DNA of 64,000 nucleotides from Flavobacterium quisquiliarum (lineage in GTDB: Bacteria; Bacteroidota; Bacteroidia; Flavobacteriales; Flavobacteriaceae). The first letter of the stretch is position 1, and each line of letters opens with the position of its first letter. The translations under genes and the position numbers were made by a program. Under the pieces are notes generated by a model. The model ran no database searches and was not told the origin of the DNA. It saw only the letters and a list, made by a program, of their open reading frames with translations. Of this stretch, positions 51,661 through 60,308 are shown in pieces. Location: positions 62,001 to 126,000 of the forward strand of contig NZ_WWEM01000019.1 of the NCBI RefSeq assembly GCF_019308285.1. The letters are read 5' to 3'.

Positions 51661-52041
51661 ATGAAAAAACAACTCGACGCCGTAACAGAATTTCACACTG
51701 CTTTTAAAATTGGACACAGTACAACTCCAACTGCCGATTTAGGAGCTGAGAAGAAATTACTTCGTTATAACTTAATGAAAGAAGAAAACGAAGAATACTA
51801 TGAGGCGGTTCAAAATAATGATTTAGTTGAAATTGCAGATGCTCTTGGTGATATGATGTATATTTTATGCGGTACCATTATTGAGCACGGATTACAAGAT
51901 AAAATCGAAGCTGTTTTTGATGAAATTCAACGCAGTAATATGAGTAAATTAGGCGAAGACGGCCAACCGATTTACAGAGAAGATGGTAAAGTAATGAAAG
52001 GTCCGAATTATTTTAAACCAGATTTTTCAAAATTATTCTAA
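51661..52041 (+). CDS. MazG-like/phosphoribosyl-ATP pyrophosphohydrolase-like protein
   Basis: The product has 126 residues of the all-alpha NTP pyrophosphohydrolase group. Motif E-x-x-E ... E-x-x-D is in MKEENEEYYEAVQNNDLVEIADALGDMMYILCG. It hydrolyses NTPs or a related nucleotide to NMP and PPi; relatives are house-cleaning enzymes. The C-terminal part (SNMSKLGEDGQPIYREDGKVMKGPNYF) is characteristic of the flavobacterial form. It is followed by a good terminator. Confidence 0.87.
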   Translation: MKKQLDAVTEFHTAFKIGHSTTPTADLGAEKKLLRYNLMKEENEEYYEAVQNNDLVEIADALGDMMYILCGTIIEHGLQDKIEAVFDEIQRSNMSKLGEDGQPIYREDGKVMKGPNYFKPDFSKLF

Positions 52042-52048
52042 AAATAAA

Positions 52049-52081
52049 AAACCCGATAAAAACAAATTTATCGGGTTTCTC
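52049..52081 (+). terminator. Bidirectional terminator between MazG-like gene and ilvE
   Basis: AAACCCGATAAA pairs with TTTATCGGGTTT across a short A-rich loop, with A/T runs on both sides. Confidence 0.85.
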
Positions 52082-52099
52082 TTTTTATATGGTTTTGGA

Positions 52100-53170
52100 T
52101 TATTGCACCTTAACTGTCCATCCGTAAGTATCTTCAGAAAGTTTGTTTTGAAGACTTGTTAATTTTTCTTTTAAGAATGAAGCGTATGAATTCTCGATTG
52201 GAGCCATTTCATAGTATTCATCTTGATAAGAAAATCCTTTGATTACACTGATAACTGCGGCAGTTCCTGCACCAAAGATTTCTTTTAAAGATCCGTTTTT
52301 AGCTGCTTCAACTAATTCTGAAACGATTACTGGACGAACTTCAACATTTAATCCTTCTTTTTCAGCCATAGCAATCAAACTTTTTCGGGTAACACCATCT
52401 AAAATTCTTTCGCTTGTTGGAGCTGTTAATAAAGTATCGTTAATTCTGAAGAAAACGTTCATTGTTCCCGCTTCTTCCAATTTTGTGTGTGTAGCATCAT
52501 CAGTCCAGATAACTTGTTGGAAACCGTCTTTGTTTGCCAAGTTAGTTGGGTAAAACTGTGCTGCATAGTTTCCTGCTGCTTTTGCAGCACCAATTCCTCC
52601 ATTTGCAGCTCTACTGTAATGTTCAGCAATAATTACTTTTACTTCACCTCCGTAATATGCTTTTGCGGGAGAAAGTAAGATCATGAATTTATATTCGTCA
52701 GATGGATTTGCGATAACTCCAGGCCCTGTAGCAATCATAAAAGGACGGATGTACATACTTGCACCGTTTCCTCTTTGAATCCATTCTTTATCCAATTTCA
52801 ATAATTCGTTTAAACCATCCATAAAAATAGCTTCAGGTACTTCTGGCATAGCCATTCTTACTGCAGAGCTGTTAAAACGTTTGTAGTTTTCATCTGGTCT
52901 AAACAACCAAACATCATTATTGTCATCTTTATAAGCTTTCATTCCTTCAAAAATAGCTTGTCCATAATGGAAGACTTTTGAAGATGGATCCATCAAAATA
53001 GGAGCGTAAGGTTTAATGACAGGATTTTGCCATTGTCCGTTTTTAAAATCGCATTCGAATAAATGGTCTGTAAATACAGCACCAAAACTTAAGTTGTCAA
53101 AATCTACTTCATTGATCTTTGTAGAAGTAGCTTTTATGATTTCAATTTTGCTTGTTTGAGTTGTACTCAT
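52100..53170 (-). CDS. ilvE: Branched-chain amino acid aminotransferase
   Basis: The product has 356 residues from the ATG at 53170 (MSTTQTSK). A 30-codon in-frame upstream extension to 53260 is rejected because a -7 box (TAATTTTG, 53258-53265) lies there and because no family member has such a tail. Fold-IV PLP motifs are seen: FHYGQAIFEGMKAY, the catalytic Lys in AKAAGNYAAQ, and FGAGTAAVIS. It transaminates Leu, Ile and Val with 2-oxoglutarate. It is monocistronic. Confidence 0.92.
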   Translation of the reverse strand: MSTTQTSKIEIIKATSTKINEVDFDNLSFGAVFTDHLFECDFKNGQWQNPVIKPYAPILMDPSSKVFHYGQAIFEGMKAYKDDNNDVWLFRPDENYKRFNSSAVRMAMPEVPEAIFMDGLNELLKLDKEWIQRGNGASMYIRPFMIATGPGVIANPSDEYKFMILLSPAKAYYGGEVKVIIAEHYSRAANGGIGAAKAAGNYAAQFYPTNLANKDGFQQVIWTDDATHTKLEEAGTMNVFFRINDTLLTAPTSERILDGVTRKSLIAMAEKEGLNVEVRPVIVSELVEAAKNGSLKEIFGAGTAAVISVIKGFSYQDEYYEMAPIENSYASFLKEKLTSLQNKLSEDTYGWTVKVQ

Positions 53171-53481
53171 AAGTTGTGTAAGTTTTTTTTGTGAGATATT
53201 TTTTCGCCTTAGAAAGTCTAAAGTGATGATATCATGTAAAATAGAATTTATTGAATACAAAATTAAGTAAAATTATGTAAAAAGCTTAGTGAAAATTCAT
53301 TATTTATACCTTTTGACTGAGATTTATTTATCCTATAATAAACTCAAATATTTAATTGATTTTTATAAATAATTTATGAAAAAAGTATCGTTTTTTAAGG
53401 CTTTACGCATTAGTTTTGACTAATTTTGAATGTAAATAAAGCTTGAAAATCAATAATAAGCTACTGTAAATTTCGAAAAAA
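53171..53481. other. 311-bp intergenic region between ilvE and mnmD
   Basis: It holds the ilvE -7 box (minus strand, 53258-53265, TAATTTTG) and a plus-strand TAATTTTG at 53421-53428 that could serve mnmD. A 15-codon ORF at 53376-53423 is probably chance, since the -7 box overlaps its stop. I see no RNA fold or gene. Confidence 0.5.
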
Positions 53482-54144
53482 GTGAAAAGAGAAATAATTA
53501 AAACGTTAGATGGTTCAACTACAATTCGTTTGCCAGAATGGGATGAATGTTATCATTCTAAGCATGGAGCAATTCAGGAAGCAAAACATGTGTTTATAAA
53601 AAACGGACTTTCATTATTTGATGAATCTGTAAGTGTATTAGAGATTGGTTTTGGAACAGGTTTAAATGCTTTTATTACTTTTTTAGAGTCTGTTAGAAAA
53701 AAACAGCATATAGATTATGTTGGAGTAGAAGCTTATCCAGTTGATGCTGATGAAATTTTAGAAATGAATTACGTTGCAGAACTTGACGCATTGGAATTTG
53801 AGAACATTTTCGAGAAAATGCATAAGACAGAATGGAATCAAAAGACAGAAATTTGCGACCAGTTCTTATTAACTAAAAGAAAACAATTTTTTCACGAAAT
53901 AAACGATTTCGAGACTTTTGATTTGATTTACTTTGACGCCTTCGGATACAGGGTTCAACCAGAACTTTGGAGTACGGAGATTTTTCAGAAAATGTACAAT
54001 AGTTTAAAACCAAACGGAATTCTTGTTACTTATGCAGCACGCGGAGTTGTTAAAAGAAGTATGATTGAAGTTGGATTTATTGTAGAAAAATTAGCAGGCC
54101 CTCCAGGTAAAAGAGAAATGTTTCGAGCCTTTAAGAAGGTATAA
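53482..54144 (+). CDS. mnmD: MnmD-like tRNA methyltransferase
   Basis: The product has 220 residues with a GTG start (MKREIIKTLDGST). It has the methyltransferase domain of the MnmC family without the FAD part: EIGFGTGLNAFIT (SAM-binding), VGVEAYPVDADE, and YFDAFGYRVQPELWS. It is expected to methylate the 5-aminomethyl-2-thiouridine at tRNA wobble position 34. The oxidoreductase half of MnmC is absent, as in the stand-alone MnmD form. Confidence 0.87.
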   Translation: MKREIIKTLDGSTTIRLPEWDECYHSKHGAIQEAKHVFIKNGLSLFDESVSVLEIGFGTGLNAFITFLESVRKKQHIDYVGVEAYPVDADEILEMNYVAELDALEFENIFEKMHKTEWNQKTEICDQFLLTKRKQFFHEINDFETFDLIYFDAFGYRVQPELWSTEIFQKMYNSLKPNGILVTYAARGVVKRSMIEVGFIVEKLAGPPGKREMFRAFKKV

Positions 54145-54310
54145 ATGAATTGTTTAGAATGATTCTATATTGATTTATTTATTTTAAGAAAACGTATTCG
54201 TTGCTAAAGTTTTGAAAAAAAATAGTTAAAAAGAGATTTTATATATGATTAATGTTTAAATTTGGTGCGAGTTTAAAAATAGAGATAACCCCCAAAAATC
54301 TTGTTTTATT

Positions 54311-54508
54311 ATGTCAAAAATGATGTTCGATTACACGAAATCAATACTTGAAAGAGTAAGTTTCGATCCGGTGCTTTTCTGCAAAGAGTTAGAAAAAGCT
54401 ATCAAAACACTGTTACCATACGAAATGGAACAATTACAAGAATGGCTGTTGAATTTCATAATTGAAAAGCCAGAATTAAAACCAAGTCTACAACTAATTA
54501 AAGTATAA
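54311..54508 (+). CDS. 65-residue conserved small protein, unknown
   Basis: A helical, soluble 65-residue product (SILERVSFDPVLFCKELEKAIKTLLPYEMEQLQEWL, ends PSLQLIKV). It has one Cys and no signal peptide. An ATG at 54320 or 54323 could be the start, since MSKMM has two. A good terminator follows directly, and a -7 box TAAATTTG lies at 54257-54264. No function is known to me; the small size and clean signals support a true gene. Confidence 0.6.
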   Translation: MSKMMFDYTKSILERVSFDPVLFCKELEKAIKTLLPYEMEQLQEWLLNFIIEKPELKPSLQLIKV

Positions 54509-54512
54509 AAAG

Positions 54513-54539
54513 AAAGGAGCCTAATTGGCTCCTTTTTTT
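54513..54539 (+). terminator. Rho-independent terminator after 65-residue gene
   Basis: AAAGGAGCC pairs with GGCTCCTTT around TAATT, followed by T. Confidence 0.9.
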
Positions 54540-55485
54540 ATGACTGCTTTTTTTGTAGCGGACTAATGATTTGAACATTCTGAAAAACAATGGCACCTTT
54601 TATAACGCCAGCAATTGTAGATCGGAGTGCATCAATGATTTGCATTTTTAATTCGCTCTTAGGGTAAATCAAACTTACCTCACGAGCTGGTTTTGGTTCC
54701 TTAAAGTTTCGAAGTTTCAGTTTATCGGATTCTTTTAAGTCTAAGGTGTGCAAGTACGGAAGTAATGTTGTGCCAAGGCCTTCGTCTGCTAATTTAATCA
54801 GGGTTTCAAAACTACCGCTTTGAATCTGGAAATTAGATTGGTCAGCGTCTGAAACGCTTTTGCATAAATTTAAAATACCGTCTCTAAAACAATGTCCGTC
54901 TTGTAGCAATAAGATTTCATTTAAATTTAAATCAGCCACTTCAATTTCTTCTTTTTGAAAACTTGCATGACCTTCAGGAATATAAGCTACAAAAGGCTCA
55001 AAGTATAATACAATTTCTTTGATTTTCTCATCTTCTAAAGGTGTTGCGGCAATGGCAGCGTCTAAATGACCATTTTTTAATTTTAAAATGATTTCCTCTG
55101 TATTTAACTCTTCAATTAAAAGTTTAACTTTTGGATATTTCTTAATGAAGTTATTCAAGAACATTGGCAGGATAGTAGGCATAATAGTCGGAATTATTCC
55201 TAAACGAAATTCCCCTCCAATAAAACCTTTTTGCTGCTCTACTATATCTTTGATACGATCGGCTTCATTTACAATATTTTTAGCCTGGTTTACTATTTTT
55301 TGACCAATATCGGTAAGCTGAATTGGTTTTTTGCTTCTGTCAAAAATTAAGATGTTGAGTTCTTCTTCGATCTTTTGTATTTGCATACTTAAAGTAGGCT
55401 GTGTGACAAAGCATTTTTCAGCAGCAAGTGTGAAGTTTTTATGCTCGGCTACAGCTAACACATATTGTAATTGAGTTATAGTCAT
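54538..55485 (-). CDS. oxyR: OxyR-like LysR-family regulator
   Basis: The product has 315 residues. The N-terminal LysR HTH is MTITQLQYVLAVAEHKNFTLAAEKC. In the effector domain, GHCFRDGILNLC holds Cys199 and Cys208, at the same positions and spacing as the peroxide-sensing pair of E. coli OxyR. It is divergent from dps with a 107-bp gap, the usual OxyR regulatory arrangement. It should activate dps on H2O2. Confidence 0.92.
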   Translation of the reverse strand: MTITQLQYVLAVAEHKNFTLAAEKCFVTQPTLSMQIQKIEEELNILIFDRSKKPIQLTDIGQKIVNQAKNIVNEADRIKDIVEQQKGFIGGEFRLGIIPTIMPTILPMFLNNFIKKYPKVKLLIEELNTEEIILKLKNGHLDAAIAATPLEDEKIKEIVLYFEPFVAYIPEGHASFQKEEIEVADLNLNEILLLQDGHCFRDGILNLCKSVSDADQSNFQIQSGSFETLIKLADEGLGTTLLPYLHTLDLKESDKLKLRNFKEPKPAREVSLIYPKSELKMQIIDALRSTIAGVIKGAIVFQNVQIISPLQKKQS

Positions 55486-55557
55486 ATTGATAATAAATTT
55501 TGATACAAAAATAAGAAAATATAATTTTTATTTATATAAATTTTCTTTAAGTTACTT

Positions 55558-55565
55558 TAAATTTG
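55558..55565 (+). promoter_or_regulatory. -7 box of dps
   Basis: TAAATTTG fits TAnnTTTG, 28 bp before the dps ATG. No -33 TTTG is present at the usual distance, which suits an activator-dependent promoter. Confidence 0.5.
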
Positions 55566-55592
55566 TAGTAAATTAGTGTAAAAAAACAGATT

Positions 55593-56072
55593 ATGAAAAC
55601 AAATATATTAGGATTACCTGTAAAAGAATCAGAATTATTAGTAAAAGAATTGAATGTATTGTTGTCAAACTTTCAGGTGTATTATCAAAATTTGAGAGGG
55701 ATTCACTGGAATATTCGAGGAAAACGTTTTTTTGATTTACATGTAAAATTCGAAGAACTATATACAGATGCACAACTAAAAATTGATATGATAGCGGAGA
55801 GAGTTTTGACAATTGGAGGAACTCCATTACATACTTTTGAAGATTATATTAAAAACAATAAATTGGCAGTAGGTAAAAATATTTCAAACGATGAAAAAGC
55901 CGTTCAGTTAATTGTTCATTCGTTATCAGATTTATTAAAAATTGAAAGAGAGATATTAAACAAATCGGATGAAATTAACGATGAAGGAACCAATTCTATG
56001 ATGAGTGACTTTATTTCTGAGCAGGAAAAAACAATCTGGATGATGAATGCATGGCTTGAAGAGACTCTTTAA
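55593..56072 (+). CDS. dps: Dps-family DNA starvation/ferritin-like protein
   Basis: The product has 159 residues. The intersubunit ferroxidase residues are seen: His in GIHWNIRGKRFF, His and acidic residues in DLHVKFEELYTDAQLKIDMIAERV. The dodecameric mini-ferritin oxidises Fe(II) with H2O2 and protects DNA. Divergent from the OxyR gene, which very probably regulates it. Confidence 0.93.
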   Translation: MKTNILGLPVKESELLVKELNVLLSNFQVYYQNLRGIHWNIRGKRFFDLHVKFEELYTDAQLKIDMIAERVLTIGGTPLHTFEDYIKNNKLAVGKNISNDEKAVQLIVHSLSDLLKIEREILNKSDEINDEGTNSMMSDFISEQEKTIWMMNAWLEETL

Positions 56073-56096
56073 GATCTTGTTTTTTTAATAAATTAG

Positions 56097-56135
56097 AAGC
56101 AGAACGGCATAAAAATTGCGTTCTGCTTTTTTGTT
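56097..56135 (+). terminator. Rho-independent terminator after dps
   Basis: AAGCAGAACG pairs with CGTTCTGCTT, then six T. Confidence 0.9.
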
Positions 56136-56160
56136 TTTGTTAAATTTCTATAAAAATCTC

Positions 56161-56190
56161 TTTGATTTTATTTGTTTAACGCTATTTTTG
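56161..56190 (+). promoter_or_regulatory. Promoter of small exported-protein gene
   Basis: TTTG (56161-56164), 18 bp spacer, TATTTTTG (56183-56190). The ATG at 56196 lies only 5 bp after the -7 box, so the transcript may be leaderless. Confidence 0.5.
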
Positions 56191-56195
56191 TTTCG

Positions 56196-56477
56196 ATGAA
56201 ATTTGTAGCCCGCATATTATTATTCATATTCATTGCCTTCTTATCGACCCCGACAATTGTTCAGGCGATTAAGAAAGGGAATAGTGCGGCTGTATCTTTT
56301 AGTATTGCAGAAGAGGAAGTGCATAAAGAACTTAAAAATGTAATGCATCCTTCCATTCTTGAGCATGAAGTTATCATTTCGGTTTATATCGAGAAAAAAA
56401 CGATTATTTCTGAGAATATTGTAAAACTTGACAATATTTCTCCGAGCATTTTTGCTCCACCTCCCAATTTAGCATAA
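56196..56477 (+). CDS. Small exported protein, unknown
   Basis: The product has 93 residues from the ATG at 56196; a TTG eight codons upstream (56172) lies in the promoter and is rejected. Signal peptide: MKFVARILLFIFIAFLSTP up to VQA. The rest is a short charged/beta part (EEEVHKELKNVMHPSILEHE, then ISVYIEKKTIISENIVKLD), ending in SPSIFAPPPNLA. It lies in front of the SulP gene (84 bp) and may be co-transcribed with it. No family is recognised. Confidence 0.55.
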   Translation: MKFVARILLFIFIAFLSTPTIVQAIKKGNSAAVSFSIAEEEVHKELKNVMHPSILEHEVIISVYIEKKTIISENIVKLDNISPSIFAPPPNLA

Positions 56478-56561
56478 TACTTCCGATTATTTTGATCTTT
56501 AACCGCATTTGAACAACAGACGCGGCAAATCTTTTATGAATAATTTTTTTAGTATTGTGTT

Positions 56562-58208
56562 ATGACAAAAAAAATCAATCTTTTTGCCAACCTTAAATCT
56601 GATTTTGCTTCAGGTTTAGTGGTTTTCTTGGTCGCTCTTCCATTGTGTTTAGGTATTGCAATGGCTTCTGGAGCACCATTATTTTCTGGAATAATCGCTG
56701 GTGTTGTGGGTGGTATCGTTGTTGGATATCTAAGTCAGTCACATATTAGTGTATCAGGTCCAGCAGCTGGGTTAACAGCTATTATTTTAACCGCTATCAC
56801 TGATTTAGGAGCTTTTGATGTTTTTTTAATGTCTGTTTTTATTGCTGGATTAATTCAATTAGCATTAGGATTTTTAAGAGCCGGAAGTATCTCAAACTAT
56901 TTTCCAACCAATGTAATTGAGGGAATGCTTGCTGGTATTGGGATTATCATTATCCTAAAACAAATACCGCATGCCTTTGGCTACGATGCAGATTATGAAG
57001 GAGATCAGGCTTTTATTCAAAATGATGGAAGTAATTCTTTTTCATTTTTATTTGATGTTCTGAATCATATTCAATTAGGAGCTGTTGTAGTTACTTTGGT
57101 TTCGCTTACAATTTTGCTTTGCTGGGAAAGAGTTTCTTTTCTAAAAAGAATAAAATTAGTGCCAGGAGCTTTGGTTGCTGTTATAGTCGGAGTAGTTTTA
57201 AACGAAATATTTGTATCAACAGGAAGCACTTTGGCAATTGCAAAAGAACATTTGGTTTCTTTGCCAGTTCCAAAATCTTTTGATGATTTTAAATCAATTA
57301 TAATTATGCCAAACTTTGCATCGGTTACAAATCCGCAGGTTTGGGTAGTTGCCCTTACAATTGCCATTGTCGCTTCTATTGAAACACTTTTATGTATTGA
57401 AGCTTCAGACCGAATGGATGTTCAAAAACGATATACTGATACCAATGTAGAACTTAGAGCGCAGGGTATTGGAAATGTTGTAAGTTCGCTTTTAGGAGGT
57501 CTTCCAATGACATCAGTTGTGGTGCGTTCGTCAGCCAATAATAATGCAGGAGCAAAATCAAAAATGTCTACCATTATTCATGGTGTGCTTTTATTAATAA
57601 GTGTTTTATCTATCCCTATGATTTTGAACAAAATTCCATTGGCAACTTTGGCAACTGTTTTAATCTTGGTGGGATATAAACTAGCAAAACCAGCAACCTT
57701 TATGCATTTCTGGAAAAAGGGTAAATACCAGTTTATCCCTTTTATTGCAACTTTGGTCTTTGTTGTTGCGACAGATTTGCTAAAAGGTGTTGCGTTGGGT
57801 ATTATTATCAGTATCATTTTTGTTTTGAGAGGAAATCTTAAAAGAGCTTATAACTTCAAAAAAGAAGAATATGAAGACGGAGATGTGATTCATATTGATT
57901 TAGCGCAGGAAGTTTCATTTTTAAATAAAGCAGCCATCAAGCAAACTTTAAATGAAATACCCGAAAATTCAAAGGTTATAATTAATGCTCATGATACAGA
58001 ATATATTGCTCATGATGTTTTGGATTTAATTCGCGAATTCAAAGAAACCAGAGCCATTGATGAAAATATCAAAGTAAAACTAAAAGGCTTTAAAGAAGCT
58101 TATGAATTGGAGAATACGCCAGATAATAATAATCATGTTACAATCGAACATTATTATGATGTAGCGAAAAGAGAAGTAGTTCAAAAAGAAGTTGTTAAAG
58201 GAGAATAA
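56562..58208 (+). CDS. SulP-family anion transporter with C-terminal STAS domain
   Basis: The product has 548 residues: about 10-12 TM helices, SulP features such as DFASGLVVFLVALPLCLGIA, SVSGPAAGLTAIILT, and the ECIEASDRMD region. The C-terminal STAS domain (residues about 440-530; VIHIDLAQEVSFLNKAAI) follows. The carbonic anhydrase gene 113 bp downstream in the same direction suggests bicarbonate uptake (BicA-like), not sulfate. The substrate is inferred from this neighbour. Confidence 0.9.
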   Translation: MTKKINLFANLKSDFASGLVVFLVALPLCLGIAMASGAPLFSGIIAGVVGGIVVGYLSQSHISVSGPAAGLTAIILTAITDLGAFDVFLMSVFIAGLIQLALGFLRAGSISNYFPTNVIEGMLAGIGIIIILKQIPHAFGYDADYEGDQAFIQNDGSNSFSFLFDVLNHIQLGAVVVTLVSLTILLCWERVSFLKRIKLVPGALVAVIVGVVLNEIFVSTGSTLAIAKEHLVSLPVPKSFDDFKSIIIMPNFASVTNPQVWVVALTIAIVASIETLLCIEASDRMDVQKRYTDTNVELRAQGIGNVVSSLLGGLPMTSVVVRSSANNNAGAKSKMSTIIHGVLLLISVLSIPMILNKIPLATLATVLILVGYKLAKPATFMHFWKKGKYQFIPFIATLVFVVATDLLKGVALGIIISIIFVLRGNLKRAYNFKKEEYEDGDVIHIDLAQEVSFLNKAAIKQTLNEIPENSKVIINAHDTEYIAHDVLDLIREFKETRAIDENIKVKLKGFKEAYELENTPDNNNHVTIEHYYDVAKREVVQKEVVKGE

Positions 58209-58237
58209 TTAAAATAAGACACTTTTAAGACAAAAGA

Positions 58238-58284
58238 AGTCTCAAAATTTAGGTAACTTTACCTCAAGTTCTTTTTTTGAGACT
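58238..58284 (+). terminator. Hairpin in SulP-carbonic anhydrase gap
   Basis: A 9-bp perfect stem (AGTCTCAAA with TTTGAGACT) encloses a second stem (AGGTA with TACCT). Only a T-run within the 3' arm is seen, so it may act as a terminator, attenuator or processing site that balances the two genes. Confidence 0.4.
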
Positions 58285-58321
58285 ATTATAACTAAGAAAT
58301 TACCACACAAAAAAGAAAAAA

Positions 58322-58957
58322 ATGAGAAAATTTTATGAGCAGTTATTAGAGAATAATAAAAAGTGGGTTGAAACTTCATTAGCAAAAGATCCAAATTATT
58401 TTGCTGATTTGGCAAAAGGACAACAACCGCCATTATTATGGATTGGATGTTCTGACAGCCGTGTTCCTGCAAACGAAATTGTTGGTGCAAAACCAGGAGA
58501 AGTTTTCGTTCACCGTAACATTGCTAACATGGTTGTTCACTCTGATATGAACATGTTGAGTGTTTTGGATTATGCTGTAAATGTTTTGAAAATTAAACAT
58601 ATTATCGTGTGCGGACATTACGGATGCGGTGGTGTTAAAGCTGCAATGGGACATCAGTCTGTTGGAATTATTGACAACTGGCTTCGTCATATTAAAGATG
58701 AATATCGTTTACATGATAAATATTTGAATTCAATTGAGAACGAAGAAGAGCGTTTTAATGCTTTTGTTGAAATCAATGCAAAAGAGCAGGTCTATAACTT
58801 AGCAAAAACATCAATTGTTCAAAATGCTTGGAAAAACGGACAAGATTTAATGGTTCACGGCTGGGTTTACGGTTTAAATTCAGGTTTTGTAACTGATTTG
58901 AATGTAACCATTAGTTCAAACGAAGAACTGGATTCAGTTTATCAATTAGATCTTTAA
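58322..58957 (+). CDS. Beta-class carbonic anhydrase
   Basis: The product has 211 residues. Zinc ligands Cys in WIGCSDSRVPAN, and His/Cys in CGHYGCGGVKAA, with the Asp-Arg dyad, show a type I beta-CA. It interconverts CO2 and bicarbonate in the cytoplasm. Placed after SulP in the same direction: together they probably supply bicarbonate to carboxylases. Confidence 0.94.
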   Translation: MRKFYEQLLENNKKWVETSLAKDPNYFADLAKGQQPPLLWIGCSDSRVPANEIVGAKPGEVFVHRNIANMVVHSDMNMLSVLDYAVNVLKIKHIIVCGHYGCGGVKAAMGHQSVGIIDNWLRHIKDEYRLHDKYLNSIENEEERFNAFVEINAKEQVYNLAKTSIVQNAWKNGQDLMVHGWVYGLNSGFVTDLNVTISSNEELDSVYQLDL

Positions 58958-58971
58958 TAGATATAAAAAAG

Positions 58972-58998
58972 AAATCGCCTTATAAAGGCGATTTTTTT
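58972..58998. terminator. Terminator between carbonic anhydrase and LETM1-like gene
   Basis: AAATCGCCTT pairs with AAGGCGATTT, T/A-runs on both sides; its T-run overlaps the stop of the convergent LETM1-like gene. Confidence 0.9.
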
Positions 58999-60199
58999 AT
59001 TCGTTTTCGTCTAAATTCTCATTAAATGCTGATGGAAGCATTGTTGGGATAAACTTGATTAATATCGGCAGTAACAAACTTCCTCCCGGAAGTAAAAATA
59101 TAGTCAGAGATGGAATGGTTTTACAAATATCCAGAAGCTGTTTTTTGACTTTCTTCTTTTCTTTGGCATCCAAATCTCTTGTTGTAGAGTAAGCTAGTAA
59201 AACTACAAGCTCCTTACTCTGCATAATCTCCCTGATCAATCTGTTTTTATTTCTAACAATCAGTTTTATAACGCTATGCGTCATTTGGTCATAAAAATGT
59301 TTAACCGGATTGGAATAATTAAAATAAGGGATTTTCTTTTTATGTGTTGTAATAAAAGTATTGGTTGTGTCCATGCTTTTCGTTACAAAATCATCAGGAA
59401 CCCCCATTGTTGAGCCTAGAGCATATAAGAAATAAGATTCTTCATTTTCAACGACTCCATCACTCCATAAAGCCATTCCGGCCATGTCGATTAAATAATA
59501 TTGTTCCAGCCTGTTTTTGAAATAATCCAAATTTAAAGTCTCTAAAGTTTCTACTGTTACTTTTGAGAATTTTGAATATCGAATAGAGGCTTCAAATAGT
59601 TTAATCAATAAGTCATCATGTTGTGATTTTACTGTTTTGGTTTTTAAAGCCAACCCAACGATCCCTAAAACAGTTTCTTCAATTCGTTTTAGATATTTTT
59701 CTGGAATTTCTCCATGCTCTAAATATTGTCTGAAAGCCAAAGCATCAATAAACAATAGTGCGTTGGTGACCAAATGTGAGAAGTTTTTGCTGATGATACT
59801 GTCATTTGTCTGTACTCTCTCGTCGATAATAGTTTCTAAAGAAAGGGAAGGAGTGTCTTTTGGCAATAAAATTTTAAACAGATTAAATCCCTCTGGGTTC
59901 ATCTGTTTGTAAAACTTTAAAACTTCTGAAATAAAATGAGTCGGTTCTGAATTTCTTTTCTCTAAACAAAAAACATGATAGAGTGTATTGAGTAAGGCAA
60001 CTTTAGAAATTTCGGTTTTAAACCAGCCTTTTATGGTAATTGGAATCTGGGAATCTATTGCAATAATATGGCCATAAATAAATCCCGTTTCTCTTACTTT
60101 GTAGTAAAACGAATCTACTGTTTCAAAAGGAATCGCTTCTGAAAACTTCTGTTCACTAAAAAACTTATCGATCCAGCCTGGTGCTGATGGGTTAATCAT
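58997..60199 (-). CDS. LETM1-related protein
   Basis: The product has 400 residues. The C-terminal part (KKKVKKQLLDICKTIPSLTIFLLPGGSLLLPILIKFIP) resembles the LETM1 ribosome-binding-like segment, and homologues in Flavobacteriia are annotated as LETM1-related biofilm-associated proteins. The rest is all-helical, with a TerB-like segment (LYALGSTMGVPDDFV). There is no signal peptide. LETM1 in mitochondria affects K+/H+ exchange; the bacterial role is unclear. Confidence 0.78.
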   Translation of the reverse strand: MINPSAPGWIDKFFSEQKFSEAIPFETVDSFYYKVRETGFIYGHIIAIDSQIPITIKGWFKTEISKVALLNTLYHVFCLEKRNSEPTHFISEVLKFYKQMNPEGFNLFKILLPKDTPSLSLETIIDERVQTNDSIISKNFSHLVTNALLFIDALAFRQYLEHGEIPEKYLKRIEETVLGIVGLALKTKTVKSQHDDLLIKLFEASIRYSKFSKVTVETLETLNLDYFKNRLEQYYLIDMAGMALWSDGVVENEESYFLYALGSTMGVPDDFVTKSMDTTNTFITTHKKKIPYFNYSNPVKHFYDQMTHSVIKLIVRNKNRLIREIMQSKELVVLLAYSTTRDLDAKEKKKVKKQLLDICKTIPSLTIFLLPGGSLLLPILIKFIPTMLPSAFNENLDENE

Positions 60200-60260
60200 T
60201 GACTTAATTTTGCTGATGCAAAGCTATGTCTTTTTCTTGTTTTAGAATTCATTTAAAATG

Positions 60261-60298
60261 AAATAACCACTAGATTTTGTTAAAAATAGTGGTTATTT
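60261..60298 (-). terminator. Rho-independent terminator after Cu/Zn SOD gene
   Basis: AAATAACCACTA pairs with TAGTGGTTATTT across a 14-base loop; on the minus strand it precedes a T-rich run. Confidence 0.75.
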
Positions 60299-60308
60299 AT
60301 GATTTTTC

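Noticed and set aside
53171..53260. 30-codon N-terminal extension of IlvE
   Set aside because: A -7 box lies at its start, and IlvE homologues begin near the chosen ATG.
53376..53423. 15-codon ORF (MKKVSFFKALRISFD) upstream of mnmD as a leader peptide
   Set aside because: A plus-strand -7 box TAATTTTG overlaps its stop codon, so the mnmD transcript probably starts after it; nothing else supports translation.
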